Shown piece after piece: positions 1 to 12,479 of a stretch of 64,000 nt of DNA. Source of the DNA: Simmondsia chinensis (taxonomy: Eukaryota > Streptophyta > Magnoliopsida > Caryophyllales > Simmondsiaceae); NCBI GenBank assembly GCA_018398585.1, contig JAGTTD010000016.1, positions 23,917,212-23,981,211 of the forward strand, read 5' to 3'. The first letter of the stretch is position 1, and each line of letters starts with the position of its first letter. The notes under the pieces are model-generated. The model did not search any database. It was not told the DNA's origin and saw only the letters and a list, made by a program, of their open reading frames with translations. The translations under genes and the position numbers were made by a program.

Positions 1-590
1 TAGCATACGTGCTGGAAACTTTCTCTGTTTTCTAATATACCAGAGAGGAGTCGAAGTGGACATCAATAAGACTAAGGCCATTCAACAGGCTAAACGGCCT
101 TCAAGCAAAAAAGGAGCTTCAACGCTTCTTGGTGCAAGTTAGCTTCCTTAGGCGTTTCATCTCAAATATCGCAAGAAAAACTAAAGTCTTTTCTCCACTA
201 TGGAGGTTCAAGTCTGAAAAGGACTTCAAGTGGGAGGAGCCACATCATGCAGCTTTCGAGGCCATCAATGGGTACTTGATCAGGCCGCCAGTACTGATTC
301 CACCAAAGTAGGGCAAGCCTTCGAAGATTTATGTCTCTAATTTTGATGAGTCTATTGGTTACAAGACAATGAGTTAGGATTTGAACAAGCAGTGTTCTAT
401 CTTGGCCATTGCTTAAATGAATGTGAAACAAAATAATCCTCACCTGAGAAATTGTGTCTATCTTTGTTCTACACATTGGTGAAATTGAGACATTACTTCT
501 TAGCATTTACCATATACGGGTGCTAGATAGACCCTTGATGAGGGGAAGATTAGACAAGTGGAGTATTGCTCTACTTTAGTTTGAGTAGAT
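1..590 (+). pseudogene. Ty3/gypsy pol fragment, RT end and retroviral-type RNase H
   Basis: Continues from beyond the left edge. Residues around 129-311 read as the gypsy RT thumb (SFLRRFISNIARKTKVFSPL, then FKWEEPHHAAFEAI and YLIRPPVLIPPK), the join between reverse transcriptase and RNase H. After an in-frame stop at about 309, further stretches (KIYVSNFDESIGY, and later LVKLRHYFLAFTIY near 480-520) match the RNase H part, but only by changing frame. The copy is therefore dead. It is the upstream part of one Tat-lineage element that runs to about 6.8 kb. Confidence 0.85.
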
Positions 591-594
591 TTAT

Positions 595-1026
595 GTGTCA
601 AAAAATTTAGTGAAAAATCAAGCCTTAGCAGACTTTTTAGCTAACCATCCAAACATTCATACTGGCTCAGACTACAAGCCAAACCAACTTCTATTGGTGG
701 AAATGGTTCCTTCGAAGTTATACTTCAATGCATCAAGCACCAATTCGAGCGTCAGAGTTGGGATCATGATTAAGTACCCTGTTGGGATTACCACAAAATT
801 AGATGTTACCTTGGTTCACAAATGTTCTAACAACATGGCAGAGTATGAAGAAATAATCATAGGCCTACACACTCTTTTGGAGATGCAGGTCCCTAATGTC
901 ATTATTAAAGGGGATTCACAGTTGATCATTTGCCAAGTAAAAGGGGAATTTTGGTGTTTAAGCGATACCTCACACAAATATGTTTTAGTAGTACAAAAAC
1001 TATTGAACAAATTTGATAGTGTGTAG
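595..1026 (+). pseudogene. Second RNase H-like domain of the Tat-lineage gypsy element
   Basis: The open stretch gives NQALADFLANHP followed by a second RNase H fold: LYFNASS (strand 1), NNMAEYEEIIIGL (helix A) and IIKGDSQLIICQVKGEF (strand 4). Tat-lineage elements are known to carry an extra RNase H behind the retroviral one. The helix-A Glu and the GDSQ Asp are present. The first catalytic Asp, normally in a YFDGS-type motif, reads Asn here, so the domain would be inactive even without the flanking stops. The reading frame closes at 1024-1026. Confidence 0.8.
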
Positions 1027-1364
1027 TTTAAACATATCCCCAGAGAATAAAACAAAGCAACCAATGACTTGGCTCAGTTAGCTTTGGGGTACAAGTTACC
1101 CAGGGCTTTGTGTGAAGAAACCATGGTCATCAAGTCTAAAGTTTTAGAACATGATGTTGAATTCACTTGAGTCTTTCAGTGTTGGAAGCGAATTCATCGA
1201 AACCCATCAAACTGTCACAAGTCAAAAAGAGGACTAGAGGAAACCTTTAATGGATTACTTTAAGAGCCCTCAAGACTTCGTTAAAGATAGAAAGATGAAA
1301 ATGAGAGCTCATAAAATCCATCTGGAGAGTTGTACAAGATGGACGCTAATGGAGTGCTTCTCAA

Positions 1365-1835
1365 GTGCCTGACTTGGATAAAGTAATGCTAGTAATGGCA
1401 GGAGCCCATGAAAGTATCTCTGGATCCCATCTAGTTGACAACAAAATGCATTGGCTTATCAAACGTTATAGCTATTATTGGACATCAATGATGGATGATT
1501 ACATAAAGTACGCCAAAGGTTGCAAAGCATGCCAAAGACATGGTCACGTGCCAAGAGTCCCTGCAGGTGAGATGCATACTATTGTAAAACCATGGCCCTT
1601 AAGATGTTGGGCAATGGACATCAAAGGGGAGATTATTCCCTCATCTAGTAAGAAACACTTGACATCCTTGTGACCATAGATTATTTCACAAAATGGGCGG
1701 AGGCCAAACCATATAGGAACATCAATCAGCAAGATGTGATTGATTTCATCAAAGAACATATCCTATGTAGGTTTGGGATCTTGGAAACCATTCAAATTGG
1801 GAAGGCCCATTTAGAGTCAAAGGTATTTTGAGGAA
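1365..1835 (+). pseudogene. Gypsy integrase fragment, zinc-binding and start of core
   Basis: This encodes an H2C2 integrase head (HESISGSHL, then WLIKRYSYYWTSMMDDYIKYAKGCKACQ) with His and the Cys pair in place, followed by HTIVKPWPLRCWAMDIKGEI, the first core strand with its catalytic Asp. The frame then shifts. Downstream to about 1835 (VTIDYFTKWAEAKPY, then DVIDFIKEHI) core sequence continues in another frame before homology fades. The DDE triad cannot be completed. Confidence 0.8.
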
Positions 1836-2189
1836 ATGCCTACTTACTCTGAGACCTAGATGGAAAAACTCACCCGAGGGAAATCAATGGAAGGTTCTAG
1901 AGAAATATGTGCCGTCAATTTGGGATTCTAACAAGGAAGTCCTTAAGTTTAGATTTCATGAATTATGAGCTCAGTTTCAATATCAATGTCTTGAGGATCA
2001 AATCCCATAATCCTTAAGTTAGAAAAATAGATGAAAAAAGAACTGTCAAACTGAGAGACGTATTTGACAAAAATGCGTATTCATTAATATTGTTGAGGAG
2101 TACATGGCTTACTTGCAAAATAATACAAGCAAGTAACTTGTGTAGCCAAAACTTCTTTACAAAAGAAAATCAAAAGAGTCGCATCCTAA

Positions 2190-5100
2190 TTCTCACTAAG
2201 GATTCGTTTATGGTAGACAGCTGGCTAGTGGCTTCATTCAGCTCTTAATCCAAGTAGAGTGCTTCTTCTTGAAGAGCTTGATTGTTCCTTTAGGCCTCTA
2301 CGGTAGCTTCCTTGAGCTCCCCAACCATTGAGCCTTGAGAGGTATGCTGATGTCTGAAGGAAAGCAGTTCTCCCTTGAGATGACTCAGTCTCTCCTCTTA
2401 TCGATGAATTTCATCTTCCAGGGCTTTCATCTCCTCAACCTGTTGGCTTTGGACCTTCTAGGCTGCTTGGAGTTCTTCAAACAAAAGCAGCAGGCCACCT
2501 AGGCTAGCTGAACATCCTAAATCCCTAATGGCATCTTAACAACGTCGTTTCTTCTGGAGAAGTAATGGGACCTCATAATTCACTTTCACACACACTTCCT
2601 CCAAAACCCTAAGTTCTCTAGCAATGGCTAGAGCCACCTTAGGATCCTCCTTCAAGGCCCTCACCAGAGAAACGGCCTTCCGGAAAGTGGCCCTTTTAGC
2701 CAGAGTTTTAACAGGGAAGTGTGCAATCTCTCTCTGCCTTTGGAGCCTTAGAGATTCTTAGTCCAATTGCTAAAAGGCTAGTCTTCCACTTACTCCTAGC
2801 CTCTCCAAAGGAGATAACGTGCCCCCTAAGATAGGGGGAGGGGAAACACTTGGCGGTGTAGCCTAAAAAAGGAGCAGCATCAAAGGGTGTCAAACTAAGT
2901 CCTCGCTTTGGAAGACAACCAAGTTAAAGGGACTATTTTTACCTCTGAAACCTCAGTTGGAGGAAAATTAGGAACTTCTATTGGCATTTCTGCCTCTGGA
3001 GCTTCTGTTGGCTCTTCAGCCGCTGGTACGCCTCCCTCGAGGGGGATTTCTGGAAAACAATGCTTGCATAACCAAGTGTGGCTTAGACATCAAGAACTAA
3101 GAAACCATATGACAAAGTCATTCCTTCAAAGATCTCTTCAATGGGGATTGAACCTTCTGAAAGAAGGTATGGAGCCTGTACAAGGCCCTAGTTCAGAGGA
3201 ACTGGGAGGGTAACCTCTTTAGAGGGATAGCTTACAATGCGCTCCATAATAGAGATAGCCACATCTCTTCCTTCTTCAGCACTTGAGCTTAACGATTCAG
3301 TATCCTGGTGGGGCTCTGAGGCAATTTCTTAAGGTAGAGAATTAGGTATCTCCACAATGACTAAAGATGGCTCTTCCCGTGGCTGTGCAAAGGCAAGTTA
3401 GGGGCAACTTTGACAAAGATGAGCGAAGTACCAATTAAGAAAGTCCAATACCTCTAGCTCAGAGAATCTGGCTCTTCTTTTCTTTGCTAATTGTCGAATG
3501 GGAACATCTTCATTTTTTTCCTCCTCTGCTGCCTGAATGGCTCCAGCTAGGGGATTTGTGAGAACATCTTTCTTCTTCCTCTTCCTTGGGCCGCCAACTT
3601 CGAGGGCAGGTGATCAAGTTCCTGGAGGAGATTCGTCGATCAACATTCTAGTAGAACTCCTGGGAGTTTCTTGGGTAGCTGTGGCTATAAAAAGAAGAAC
3701 AAGGGTCAATCTTTGTCCAGGCCATCTAAGGAATAAAACTGAAGCATTCTTTAGGTTTGGCTATTTACCTGATTGTACCTTATGTGGAGTCTGCCTAACA
3801 ATGATTGGCTGACCTCCTCTTGAGCTGGATTCCACAAGCTCAAAGGAAGGTATAAAATATTGCTTGGCACCTCTGGCCTCTAAAGAGGTCCAATAGGCTT
3901 GGAACCAAGCTTTAAAACGAGATGTGGCACACGAGGTGTACCTACAAACTAAAGGGTATCCATAAAAGGATTTGACTTCTTGGTTAGACTCACGGAGCTC
4001 TTTATATTAGGAGAGTTGGAGGGAGATCCTTTTAGGCCATCAACGGCTTTTGGTCCTTAGACTTGGAAAGGGAATGTCTTAAACCATTCCAAATTGCTTG
4101 GCAGACAACCCAGGCCTATAAGTTTCTATACTACAATGAGTCCGGTGATAGAAAAATAGATCTTGAGGGCACATGATTATCTGCCAGGTCTGAGAGTTAA
4201 TGTCTACAGAGACATCATAGTGAAGGTCTATTTTCCTGAACCAACATAGACCAAGGTTCCTCTCTTTAAAAGGAGTCCATTGAGTCCCTTTCCTACCTCG
4301 AGGAGACATAAATCTCTCAAAGCATTGGTCAAAAGACCAACCTAAGAGTACAAGGACCTCACAATGAGCAAACTGCTCTCCATAACAGGAGACCCCGTCA
4401 CCTGTGGCAACATAGGGGCCTCTGGGGTAGAGCTCAAGAAAATAGGCTTGGGCCTAAAGCTGGACCAACCACAAGGATTCTTCTAAATGGACAGCATCGT
4501 TCTTAACTATGATGTCCCTATGACATCCATACACTTAGGGCAGAAATAGTGGCCCGAGGGATAATGGGCCAGTGCTAAAGGCCACGTTAATAGCCATGGT
4601 CTTAAGAAACTTAAGAACCAAATTGGAGGAGTTAGCAAAGAAAAACTTATTCAACCAAAACAAGTGAAAGCATGCCTCTTCTTCTGTAGACCCTTGCCCA
4701 ATGTTATGTTCCCCGGTGACAAACATCTTGACAAAGGACTCATAACTACCATGCAAGTCGGTTACAAAGAAGGAAGAGGCAAAGGCTTTAGCCTCTATAG
4801 AAATAAAAGAATTAAGAGGTAACTCTCCTCCTCCTAGTGAAAGACCTATCAAGGCTGCTATGTCCTCCAAAGTGATGCCAAGAAACCCCTCAAGGAGGAC
4901 ATAAGCGTTATAATAGATGTTCCAACAAGTAAGTGCAATCATAATGGAGCAGTCATACCTGAGGGCGATGGTGGAAAGCCTAATGGCTTCGTAAATGCGG
5001 AGTTTCTTCCATTTTCTCCATGGGTCAAAATATTAACCCATTCAGACTACCACTTTGTTAGGAATGTCCATCCTTTGAAAGGCACTGGTTCTTTGCAAAT

Positions 5101-5415
5101 GCATCTTCCTCTTTATGATTGACCTACAAAAGCTGTGTGAAGTAAAGGAGATTCAGTATCTGGAAACATGCCCTTAAGGCTGGTAACATCATGAGAAGAG
5201 CCGAAGATGGGCCCTAGGCCACAGGATGCAAAGGTTGATAAAGGGTTATCCTCTGACAACCAAGAGAGATCTTCCTCAATCTTACTGAGATCAATAGGAC
5301 TCGGAATCACATCAGAGACCATTGAAGTATCTGATTGGACCAAGTGTGTCAATTGTTCAATAGGGCTAGCAGCTTGAGGAGGGGGAGCAAAGACGGTGAA
5401 AGAACTTTGGGCCAT
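2190..5415 (-). pseudogene. Antisense ORF of the Tat-type element with plant mobile domain (broken)
   Basis: This reads opposite to pol, between pol and the 3' LTR. Start is the ATG at 5413-5415, giving MAQSSFTVFAPPPQAASPIE and an acidic N-terminus to about 5113. The block at 4535-4942 carries plant mobile domain signatures: LLEGFLGITLEDIAALIGLS and HLFWLNKFFF. The last part, to about 2190, is a charged heptad-like region (QQVEEMKALEDEIHR) typical of a coiled coil. Several stops and shifts break the frame (for example at 5110 and in 2400-2500). Antisense extra ORFs at this position are known in Tat/Retand gypsy elements; their function is unknown. Confidence 0.7.
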
Positions 5416-5697
5416 CGTCAAATTGGTCTGAAGAAATGCAAAGAGATGAGGAGAAGATCGAATCCAGAACTAGAGATTTAAGAGCAACAGAGAGCAAGTG
5501 ATTTCAGAGCTCCTAGTTTCAACAAAGAGAGAGCATAGAGTAGAAAAGTAAAGATTTCAAGCCCTAATTGTCATACTTATAGACACGCTGGAAAGAAAAG
5601 AAAACCACAAATAGTGTTCTCTCAAGCTCCTCATAACCGTTGAGGGTCAAATCAGGCAGATTTTTTATCCATTGTAAATTTGAATTTACCAACAGCT

Positions 5698-5711
5698 GAA
5701 AAGGGGGCATT
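5698..5711 (+). other. Polypurine tract of the Tat-type element
   Basis: An A/G-rich run ending in AAAAGGGGGCATT sits directly before TGTTAACAC. A plus-strand primer site followed at once by TG is the expected left border of a 3' LTR. It gives the element its + orientation, in agreement with pol. Confidence 0.7.
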
Positions 5712-6790
5712 TGTTAACACAGTAATTTAGAGAGAGCTGAGACGACGCCGTTTTAAGCAAGGTACCACATGCTTACCACATGAGGTCCTCCTCGAGGGGA
5801 ATAAGACCTTTAGGTGCTGAGATAACGACATCTCGAGCTCAGCATGCTAAGAAGTTTGTCACCCGAACAAGGGTTCCAGCCATTCAAGGCTCGAGAAGAT
5901 TGAAGGATGAAGGAAGCTTGAGCTCAAGGGATTGCCAAGAAGGCTGCAAAATAGGTGGTGTCCAAGCTTGAGATAGTTACTTGGAGCGCAATTTCAAACA
6001 CTTGGGTACTTATCTTAGTCTAAGGGAGCGTGCGGCTTCTAAAGGAGACTTCAGCTGAAAATGCGGACGTGAGCTCCAAGGAATTCCCTCAAGCATGAAA
6101 TCAAGGGCACATTCATTGATCATTCACGCGCAAGAAAGAGCTTATTGGCCTGACATGGGAAGGAAATGTCACAGAATTAGGAGGTAGCCATCATTTATTT
6201 TTTCTATAATTAGGAGACTCTATGAGAGTCCAAAGCACTACATACACTCAATACAAAACTTTTTCAAGTTTTCTTTACAGCACAATTGTGCTCTTTTCCT
6301 AGGAGTAGCATAACTTAACATAGCTTAGCTTAGCATAGATCTTGTTGTACTTGCTTCTTTACTAATATAGCCTTTCGGGCTTCAGGTATGAACTCTCGGT
6401 TTTAATCTATTCCCAAATTTTGACAAGTTAAGAATTGAGGTTTTAGTTTGAGGCTTTGACGGCCATGTCTTGACCTTGATTGCATTGGCCTTAAAACTAC
6501 GGTTGCCACTTGATAAGTCAGGTGACCTGAGGTTCACGCTATTGATTAGGGCTTTGATGGCCATGGCTTGACCTTAATTGCGTTGGTCTTGTTCTAGTGA
6601 CCTAAAACGGTTTGCTCCACCTTAATCTTGTCAAATCTAAACTCATTCGAGTTATTATAAGTCAAGGGGGCTAGGCTTAAAAAGCTGATTGACTCGGGCT
6701 TTTAAGTGGGCTGCTGATCTCTTGGGTTTGTCTCCACCCCAATTCCTAACTTTTAAGTATACATAGAAAGGTGTTTGTGGGCCTTGCTCC
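5712..6790 (+). repeat. 3' LTR of the Tat-type gypsy element
   Basis: Begins with TGTTAACAC after the polypurine tract. A TATA-like TCTATAAT lies near 6203, followed by transcribed-looking leader sequence. The right end is not clear: no matching 5' LTR is in the window, so the limit of about 6790 is a guess from the change in composition. Confidence 0.5.
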
Positions 6791-7407
6791 ATCAATGTAG
6801 CTGCCACTTGAATTAGGTCCATATCCCTTTTATTTTATGCCCACCTATATATTAAAAAAAATCAAAAAAAAATATTTATCCAAGTCTTCTTGATTGAAGC
6901 ATAATCTGAACTCATGGCATGAGCGAAGTTAGATACACCAAATTATCACAACCTTTTCTCCGAAAACTGTGAGTAATTGAGGTCAAAGACGTGTGGTTCA
7001 AACTTTGACTCACTCCCTAGTCGTGGTGAGTCCCTTTTGCACGTTTGTTTTGTTTAAATTTTACGGCGATCACGTTAGACTTAATTGAAAACAAATAGAG
7101 CAAACACATCGCACGAGTAATATTATAATTAAAAAGTAAAGAAAGTTGTTTGAAAGCCCAGTGTACTTTACTACTCGAGACTGGCAAGCCATTAGGACAA
7201 AGTATGTGATATCTTATTTACTTGATTATTAGTTGTTAGTCCACCGGGCTCTTGGTAGGTTGACTTAGGACCAATTAATCATATTTGAGAATTTATCGTT
7301 TTTAATAAAGTGCACATAAAAATGCCTTGAAAATTGGGGGGAAAACTATTACATGCATATAAGAATAAAATACAACTAATTCTAACACTTTAACTTGTGC
7401 ACTCGAT
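6791..7407. other. Intergenic sequence, nothing recognised
   Basis: AT-rich sequence between the LTR and the LINE. I see no coding signature, inverted repeat or RNA gene. Confidence 0.4.
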
Positions 7408-9655
7408 ACATTTTTTTAACCAAATAAAATCAAAAAGCGGGGGACTTAATCAATACCTATGGTTGCAAATATTATCAAAATGGAGCTTAGCTTCTACATG
7501 CGCTACTCGATTACATACGTAAGGAACCCAACAAAAAATGATACAATCAAAAACATATCTAAGTCTACAAATATATTGAACCACCAAACAGGTAGTACGA
7601 GCAGGATCAACTCCAAGACTTAGAACTTCGATGGCCTCTAAGCAATCAGACTCGATGATCACCATGCTCCATTCCGATGTTATAACTAAGAAACACACCC
7701 CAAAAATAGCTTGAATCCAGTTGCTAGCGGATCACTAGCATAAAATGATGAGCACCACCCTCCTATCATTGCATCTGAGTGATCACAAGCTACTATTGCA
7801 CAAGCTGACACATGTCCTTCACGCCAAGAAACATTAGAATTAAGCTTAACAAAAGAGCCTAGCGGCAGGGAAAACCTAGTAGGTCGTGATTTGGACACGA
7901 TTCGAATAGGAGCTGGAAATGTCAAATTATATTCAATAGCTTCTAAAAATGGTCTACTACCAATGAGGGTTGGATTCAGGCCTTTATTTTTTTTTAAAAA
8001 ATTAAATCTGTTCTTCCATAGCCACGAACAAATACAAGCATACTTAGCAATAAAAAATAGGATCCAATTTAAACTCATTACATAACTCCTCCCACCACTA
8101 CATAAACCCAGGAAAACCACCAAGCCCGGATGTAAACAATGTCATTCGCGCAAATGGACACATAAAGGGGATATGCTCTATGGATTCATTAGCTTCGTGA
8201 CACTGAGGACAACCTCGTGAATACAATAATGCTCTCATAACTAGGTTTTCTCCAATTGCAAGAGCATTATGAAATGATTTCCGTAAAAAGAGTTTAACGT
8301 TAGGTTCACAAGGGACCTTTCAAATAAAAGAGAAGGCCTTATTCTGGAAAATAGACCAAGTAGCCTGCCTCCCCTCCTTTATACAACACCTCTCTACTTT
8401 TCCCCAAAATATATCCATCTTTAACATTACAACACCATACTTAGCCCCCCTCCATATAAAGTTGTCTTCTACTCCCGGGCCACCTAGTGGAATGCAAGTG
8501 ATTTCCGAACGAGATGCAATGGAAAGAGAGATTTGATCTTACCAAAATCCTATCTCCTTAAGTTAAGATGTAAAAGCTCATAAACTTTCTCAGGCCTGTT
8601 ACATGAGGTAGGACCCGAGGGTAGGGGAAGGGGATCACTCCTGGGAATCCATCTATTAATTCTAAATATTCACATGAGACCCACTCCCAATAGTCCACAA
8701 TAGGTCATTAGATAAAAAAATCCCTGCCCAACATGATACTTCTCTACAACCACGATAGATTACTACCCAAGTGAGCCTTTAAAAATGAAGACTTCGGATA
8801 ATGAATACCCTTAACGATTCTAACCCAAAAGGACTCCAAATTTTGAATAATTCTCCACGCTTGTTTGCTTAGTAATGACAGGTTAAACCCTTCAAAATCC
8901 CTAAACCCGAGACCACCCTCTTTCTTAGGTTTAGATAGACTTTTCCTGCTTGTCCAATGAACTACCCTGTTATGATCCGCTTCACCTTTCCACCAATAAA
9001 CAGCTATTAAACTATTGATTTTATGACAAAATGACTTCAGAAATTTAAAACAATGCATCACGTAGTTTGGGATAGCCAAGAAAACAAATTTAACAAAAAC
9101 TTCCCTCCTCATGTGCAAAAGCAAAGAATTGGCCCAGCCTTTCAGCCGATGCCTAATTCGATCGAGAATATAAGATAATGCCCCTGATTTTGATCTACCC
9201 CAAATCAATTGAATCCCAGATATTTCTCCTCTGTGCCCATGGCCTCCGCACCTAAAAAGTTCAAACATTCATTTTTCGTTCTAAGATCAACATTAGATGA
9301 GAATAATGCTTTAGATCTTGAAAATTTTATTTCCCCACCCCAGAAGCCCGGCAAAAAACATTAATGATTTTCTCCACCTTAATGGTAGCCCGAGTATTAC
9401 CCTCAAAACACAAAATGCTATCATCAATAAATAGTAAGTTTGTGATTGGTAGGGTATGTCTATTTATGTGAAATGGGCCCCATTGGTTGGAATGGACAGC
9501 GTTAGAAATAAGTCGAGAAAAAGCATCAATAACGAAAATGAACAAGTAATGCGATAGAGGATTCCCTTGATGGAGACCCCAACCTATGGCAAATCTACCC
9601 AAACGAGCACCATTAACAATGGGACTAACAATGACAGTAGTAACACATTGCATGA
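7408..9655 (-). pseudogene. L1-type LINE ORF2 remnant: RT, zf-RVT and RNase H
   Basis: Read from high to low coordinates. 9653-9327 is an RT core piece (GLHQGNPLSHYLFIFVIDAF and the active-site FIDDSILCF). 9268-8744 is the RT thumb region (HRLKGWANSLLLHMRREVFV and SKPKKEGGLGFRDFEGFNLS). About 8330-8140 is the zf-RVT segment (VKLFLRKSFHNALAIGENL, then CPQCHEANESIEHI). 8123-7450 is a plant LINE RNase H (VKLNSNVSW, then VIIESDCLEAIEVL). A T run near 7410 on + would be the poly(A) tail. The 5' part (gag, endonuclease, RT start) is missing beyond 9655, and the frame is broken repeatedly. Confidence 0.88.
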
Positions 9656-9659
9656 TCCA

Positions 9660-10437
9660 CCTATTGGAACCAGTGTCCTAAAAATCAAATTATTTGTATT
9701 TAAAAATTAATAAATAAAATTGTTTATCTATTTTACCTCTGACTATGGTTTACGGGTCAAATAAGCAAGTGATTATTTCTAAAACGTTCCACGAGATGGA
9801 CATAGTCCAACACGGTATGTCATATTTTGGTTTAAGTGTTTAATGAGATTGAGCCATAGATAGACTTAAATCAAAATTGTGATGTGTTGTCAAAGTATGT
9901 TCATAGTTAGTGATGAGTTTTGGACAACTTGTCTGATAAGACTCTAACATGATACCTTAGATGGCTTGTTTAGATCATGTCGATAGGGATCCAGAAATAT
10001 CATGTTAGTGTTCGTCAATAAGAATGGAACATTGAGCTGGACCACTGGAATTGTTTATTTTCTTAACTGCTATCAAAAATAAAGAGTTCTTTATGATTAG
10101 ACGATAACTCTAAATCCCGAGATTGTCTTGAACTCGTGCACGTAGTGTTTGCCACTTTAATGTACTCAAAGTTAAAATTATAAAATAAAATAATTTTAAA
10201 AATTAGAAATTCTTAAGATGAATTTATACATGTGAGAAAAAAAGCAAAAACAAAACAAAAAAAGGTAAAACCGAGTGTTTTTGGGTTGAACCAATCACGG
10301 CGTGACAAAGCGAGAGGCTCGATTTGCTCCTCTTGGCCTGGACGAACCAACGTGCGACATGGGATGCCCAGGATGTTAATCCAAGCCAACAGGTGCAGAC
10401 AAATCAGCTTAGCGCCATGTGGTGCTAGCTTCCAAGG
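9660..10437. repeat. Possible LTR or unclassified repeat
   Basis: No coding signal. A TGTCC-start sequence near 9670 and a TATA-like CTATAAATAG at about 11112 on the far side of the hAT-like element would fit one LTR-like unit of about 1.6 kb interrupted by that element. No partner LTR is visible, so this is tentative. Confidence 0.25.
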
Positions 10438-11006
10438 TAGGGTTGCAAATGAGCCGAGTCGGCTTGTGAACCGGTTTGACTCGGCTCGTTAAGGGCTCGG
10501 CTTGGGTTTGTCTAAGCCGACTTGACAGCCGGCTCGACTCGTTTAAGGGCGTCTCGTTTAAATAAACAAGCTAAATCAAACCAAGGCTGACTCGACTCGA
10601 AAGGCTCACAAGCCGGCTCATTTATGTACTCATGAGCCTACTCGATCATTGGGTCACATGTCTAGATTGCAGAATTAAACTACATGTATTTTTTATGTTC
10701 AATTTCCAGGCATGATTTATTTTATTATTCTTTTATGGCATTTTGAGTAATAATAATCATAAATAAGTCTAACAAGCCTAATAAATGAGCTTAACGAGCC
10801 CGGTAAATGAGCCCAATGAGAAGTTCAATGAGCCAGCTCGCCAAATCATCAAGCCTAAATGATATCGATACCGAGCCCGTCTCATTTAGTAAATGAGCCA
10901 AGCCGAGCATAGAAATGCGGCTCGATTAGATAAATGATACCGCCAACGAGCCAAGCCGAGCAAGCTGTAGCTCGGTTCGGCTCGGCTCGGCTCATTTGCA
11001 GCCCTA
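10438..11006. mobile_element. hAT-like non-autonomous element rich in GAGCCGAG motifs
   Basis: Terminal inverted repeats match: TAGGGTTGCAAATGAGCCGA at the left, and at the right the reverse complement of TAGGGCTGCAAATGAGCCGA. The flanks TTCCAAGG (10430-10437) and TTCCTGGG (11007-11014) agree at 6 of 8 positions, the 8-bp duplication size of hAT elements. The inside is made of degenerate GAGC/GGCTCG repeats in both orientations. No transposase is present. Confidence 0.75.
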
Positions 11007-11939
11007 TTCCTGGGCAAGCGAATTTTATCTTGTGCACTAATACGACGTTGTTTTGTTATTTTTTTAACATTCCCACATCGTTCTTAGCTTTTTTTGATCC
11101 AGTAGCCTACTATAAATAGTGTCTTGGAATTAAGGTTTAGCATCAATCAAAATTAATAGTTTTATGAAAGTATTGACTTTCGGAGAACAAAGGAGGAGAA
11201 ATTTCCGTTGAAAATTTTTCTCTAGTTAATATTTTCGGAGCCCATACTCCGGGTGTTCAGAGGAGATTGCGTAGAAGGTCTCGCGATCTCGGTGATTTCT
11301 TGGAGCGACACTGCGTTCTACATCCAGGTATTTTTCTTTCCTTTTCTTTTAGTTTTTGCTTTTCTATTTATTTACAGTATTTATTATGGTAGTTAATTAT
11401 GTTATTATTATGAATGTGTTAGCGTAAAGGCTTGTAGGTTTAAAATTAGGAATTTCAAATCTATAGATTTAGAATTAGGAATTCTAAGTCGCTAGTAGGT
11501 TTAAAATTAGAAATTTTAAACTGTTCTGCTGTGTTAATTAGATTAACTTAGAGAATATTTTGAAATATGTCCCAAAAATTGGTACAGATCCAGCCTTTGA
11601 TTATATTTATAATATACATAATATTTGCGTATAAATAAAATAGAGATTTTATTATAAGAAAAGGAAAAACACAAAAGTGTTATTAAAGTTGTTTAATAAC
11701 AATTTGAATTGTCGATTCAGTTTTAAATTATTTTAAAGGTTAATTCATATCCGTAAATTATGACTTTCAAAAAATTGCATTTTAGATATAATTTTGTATA
11801 TTTTATTAGATTTTCGAAATTATTTTATTCTAATAAGATTAGATAAGATAAAGATCTAATTATATTAGATATTTTGAATATCTAATATGATTAGCTGTTC
11901 TAATTTAATTATTAATCTAATAAGATTAGATTAAATTAA

Positions 11940-11944
<5 letters not shown>
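11007..11944. other. LTR-leader-like region and AT-rich sequence
   Basis: A TATA-like CTATAAATAG at about 11112 is followed by about 200 bases of leader-like sequence ending at a possible donor (CCAGGTATTT, about 11326). From 11400 the DNA is AT-rich with short repeated phrases (GGTTTAAAATTAG twice). No gene is recognised. Confidence 0.3.

Positions 11945-11995
<51 letters not shown>
11945..11995. repeat. (TA)n microsatellite
   Basis: About 25 uninterrupted TA units, followed by a poly-T run at 12003-12018. Confidence 0.95.
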
Positions 11996-11999
<4 letters not shown>

Positions 12000-12479
12000 T
12001 GATTTTTTTTTTTTTTTAAGAGAAAAGGAGATGCGTGTGAGGCTAGATTTCAAGGTATTGAAGAACGAGACTTTTCCAAGGGATGGAGCAATTAAAGACT
12101 TGGCCATAAATATATGTATAGATAATCACTTGAGAATAAACATAAAGAAAAAATCTAATTCTAAACTTGTATTCATTCTAAACATGAAAGAAAATATTAA
12201 ATATGTGTCTTGTTCAATTTGCTAAAAAACAAGTAATACGTGTTGTGTTTGCATTAAATTAAAGTTGTATTTGAGTTATAATTTCCTATATTATTGTGTT
12301 GTAAAAGACTTATTTCCGGTGTAGATTAGCTTAGAAACGCCTAAACTAATAATAATATGCTAACCTAATAATAGTAAAATTCTATCATAAATCAATTACA
12401 ACTAATAATAGATCATGTAAGATAAAAGTTACAATTATTCTCATTATCTTGTAGTGTCCTAAATCTAAATTTTTGACAG

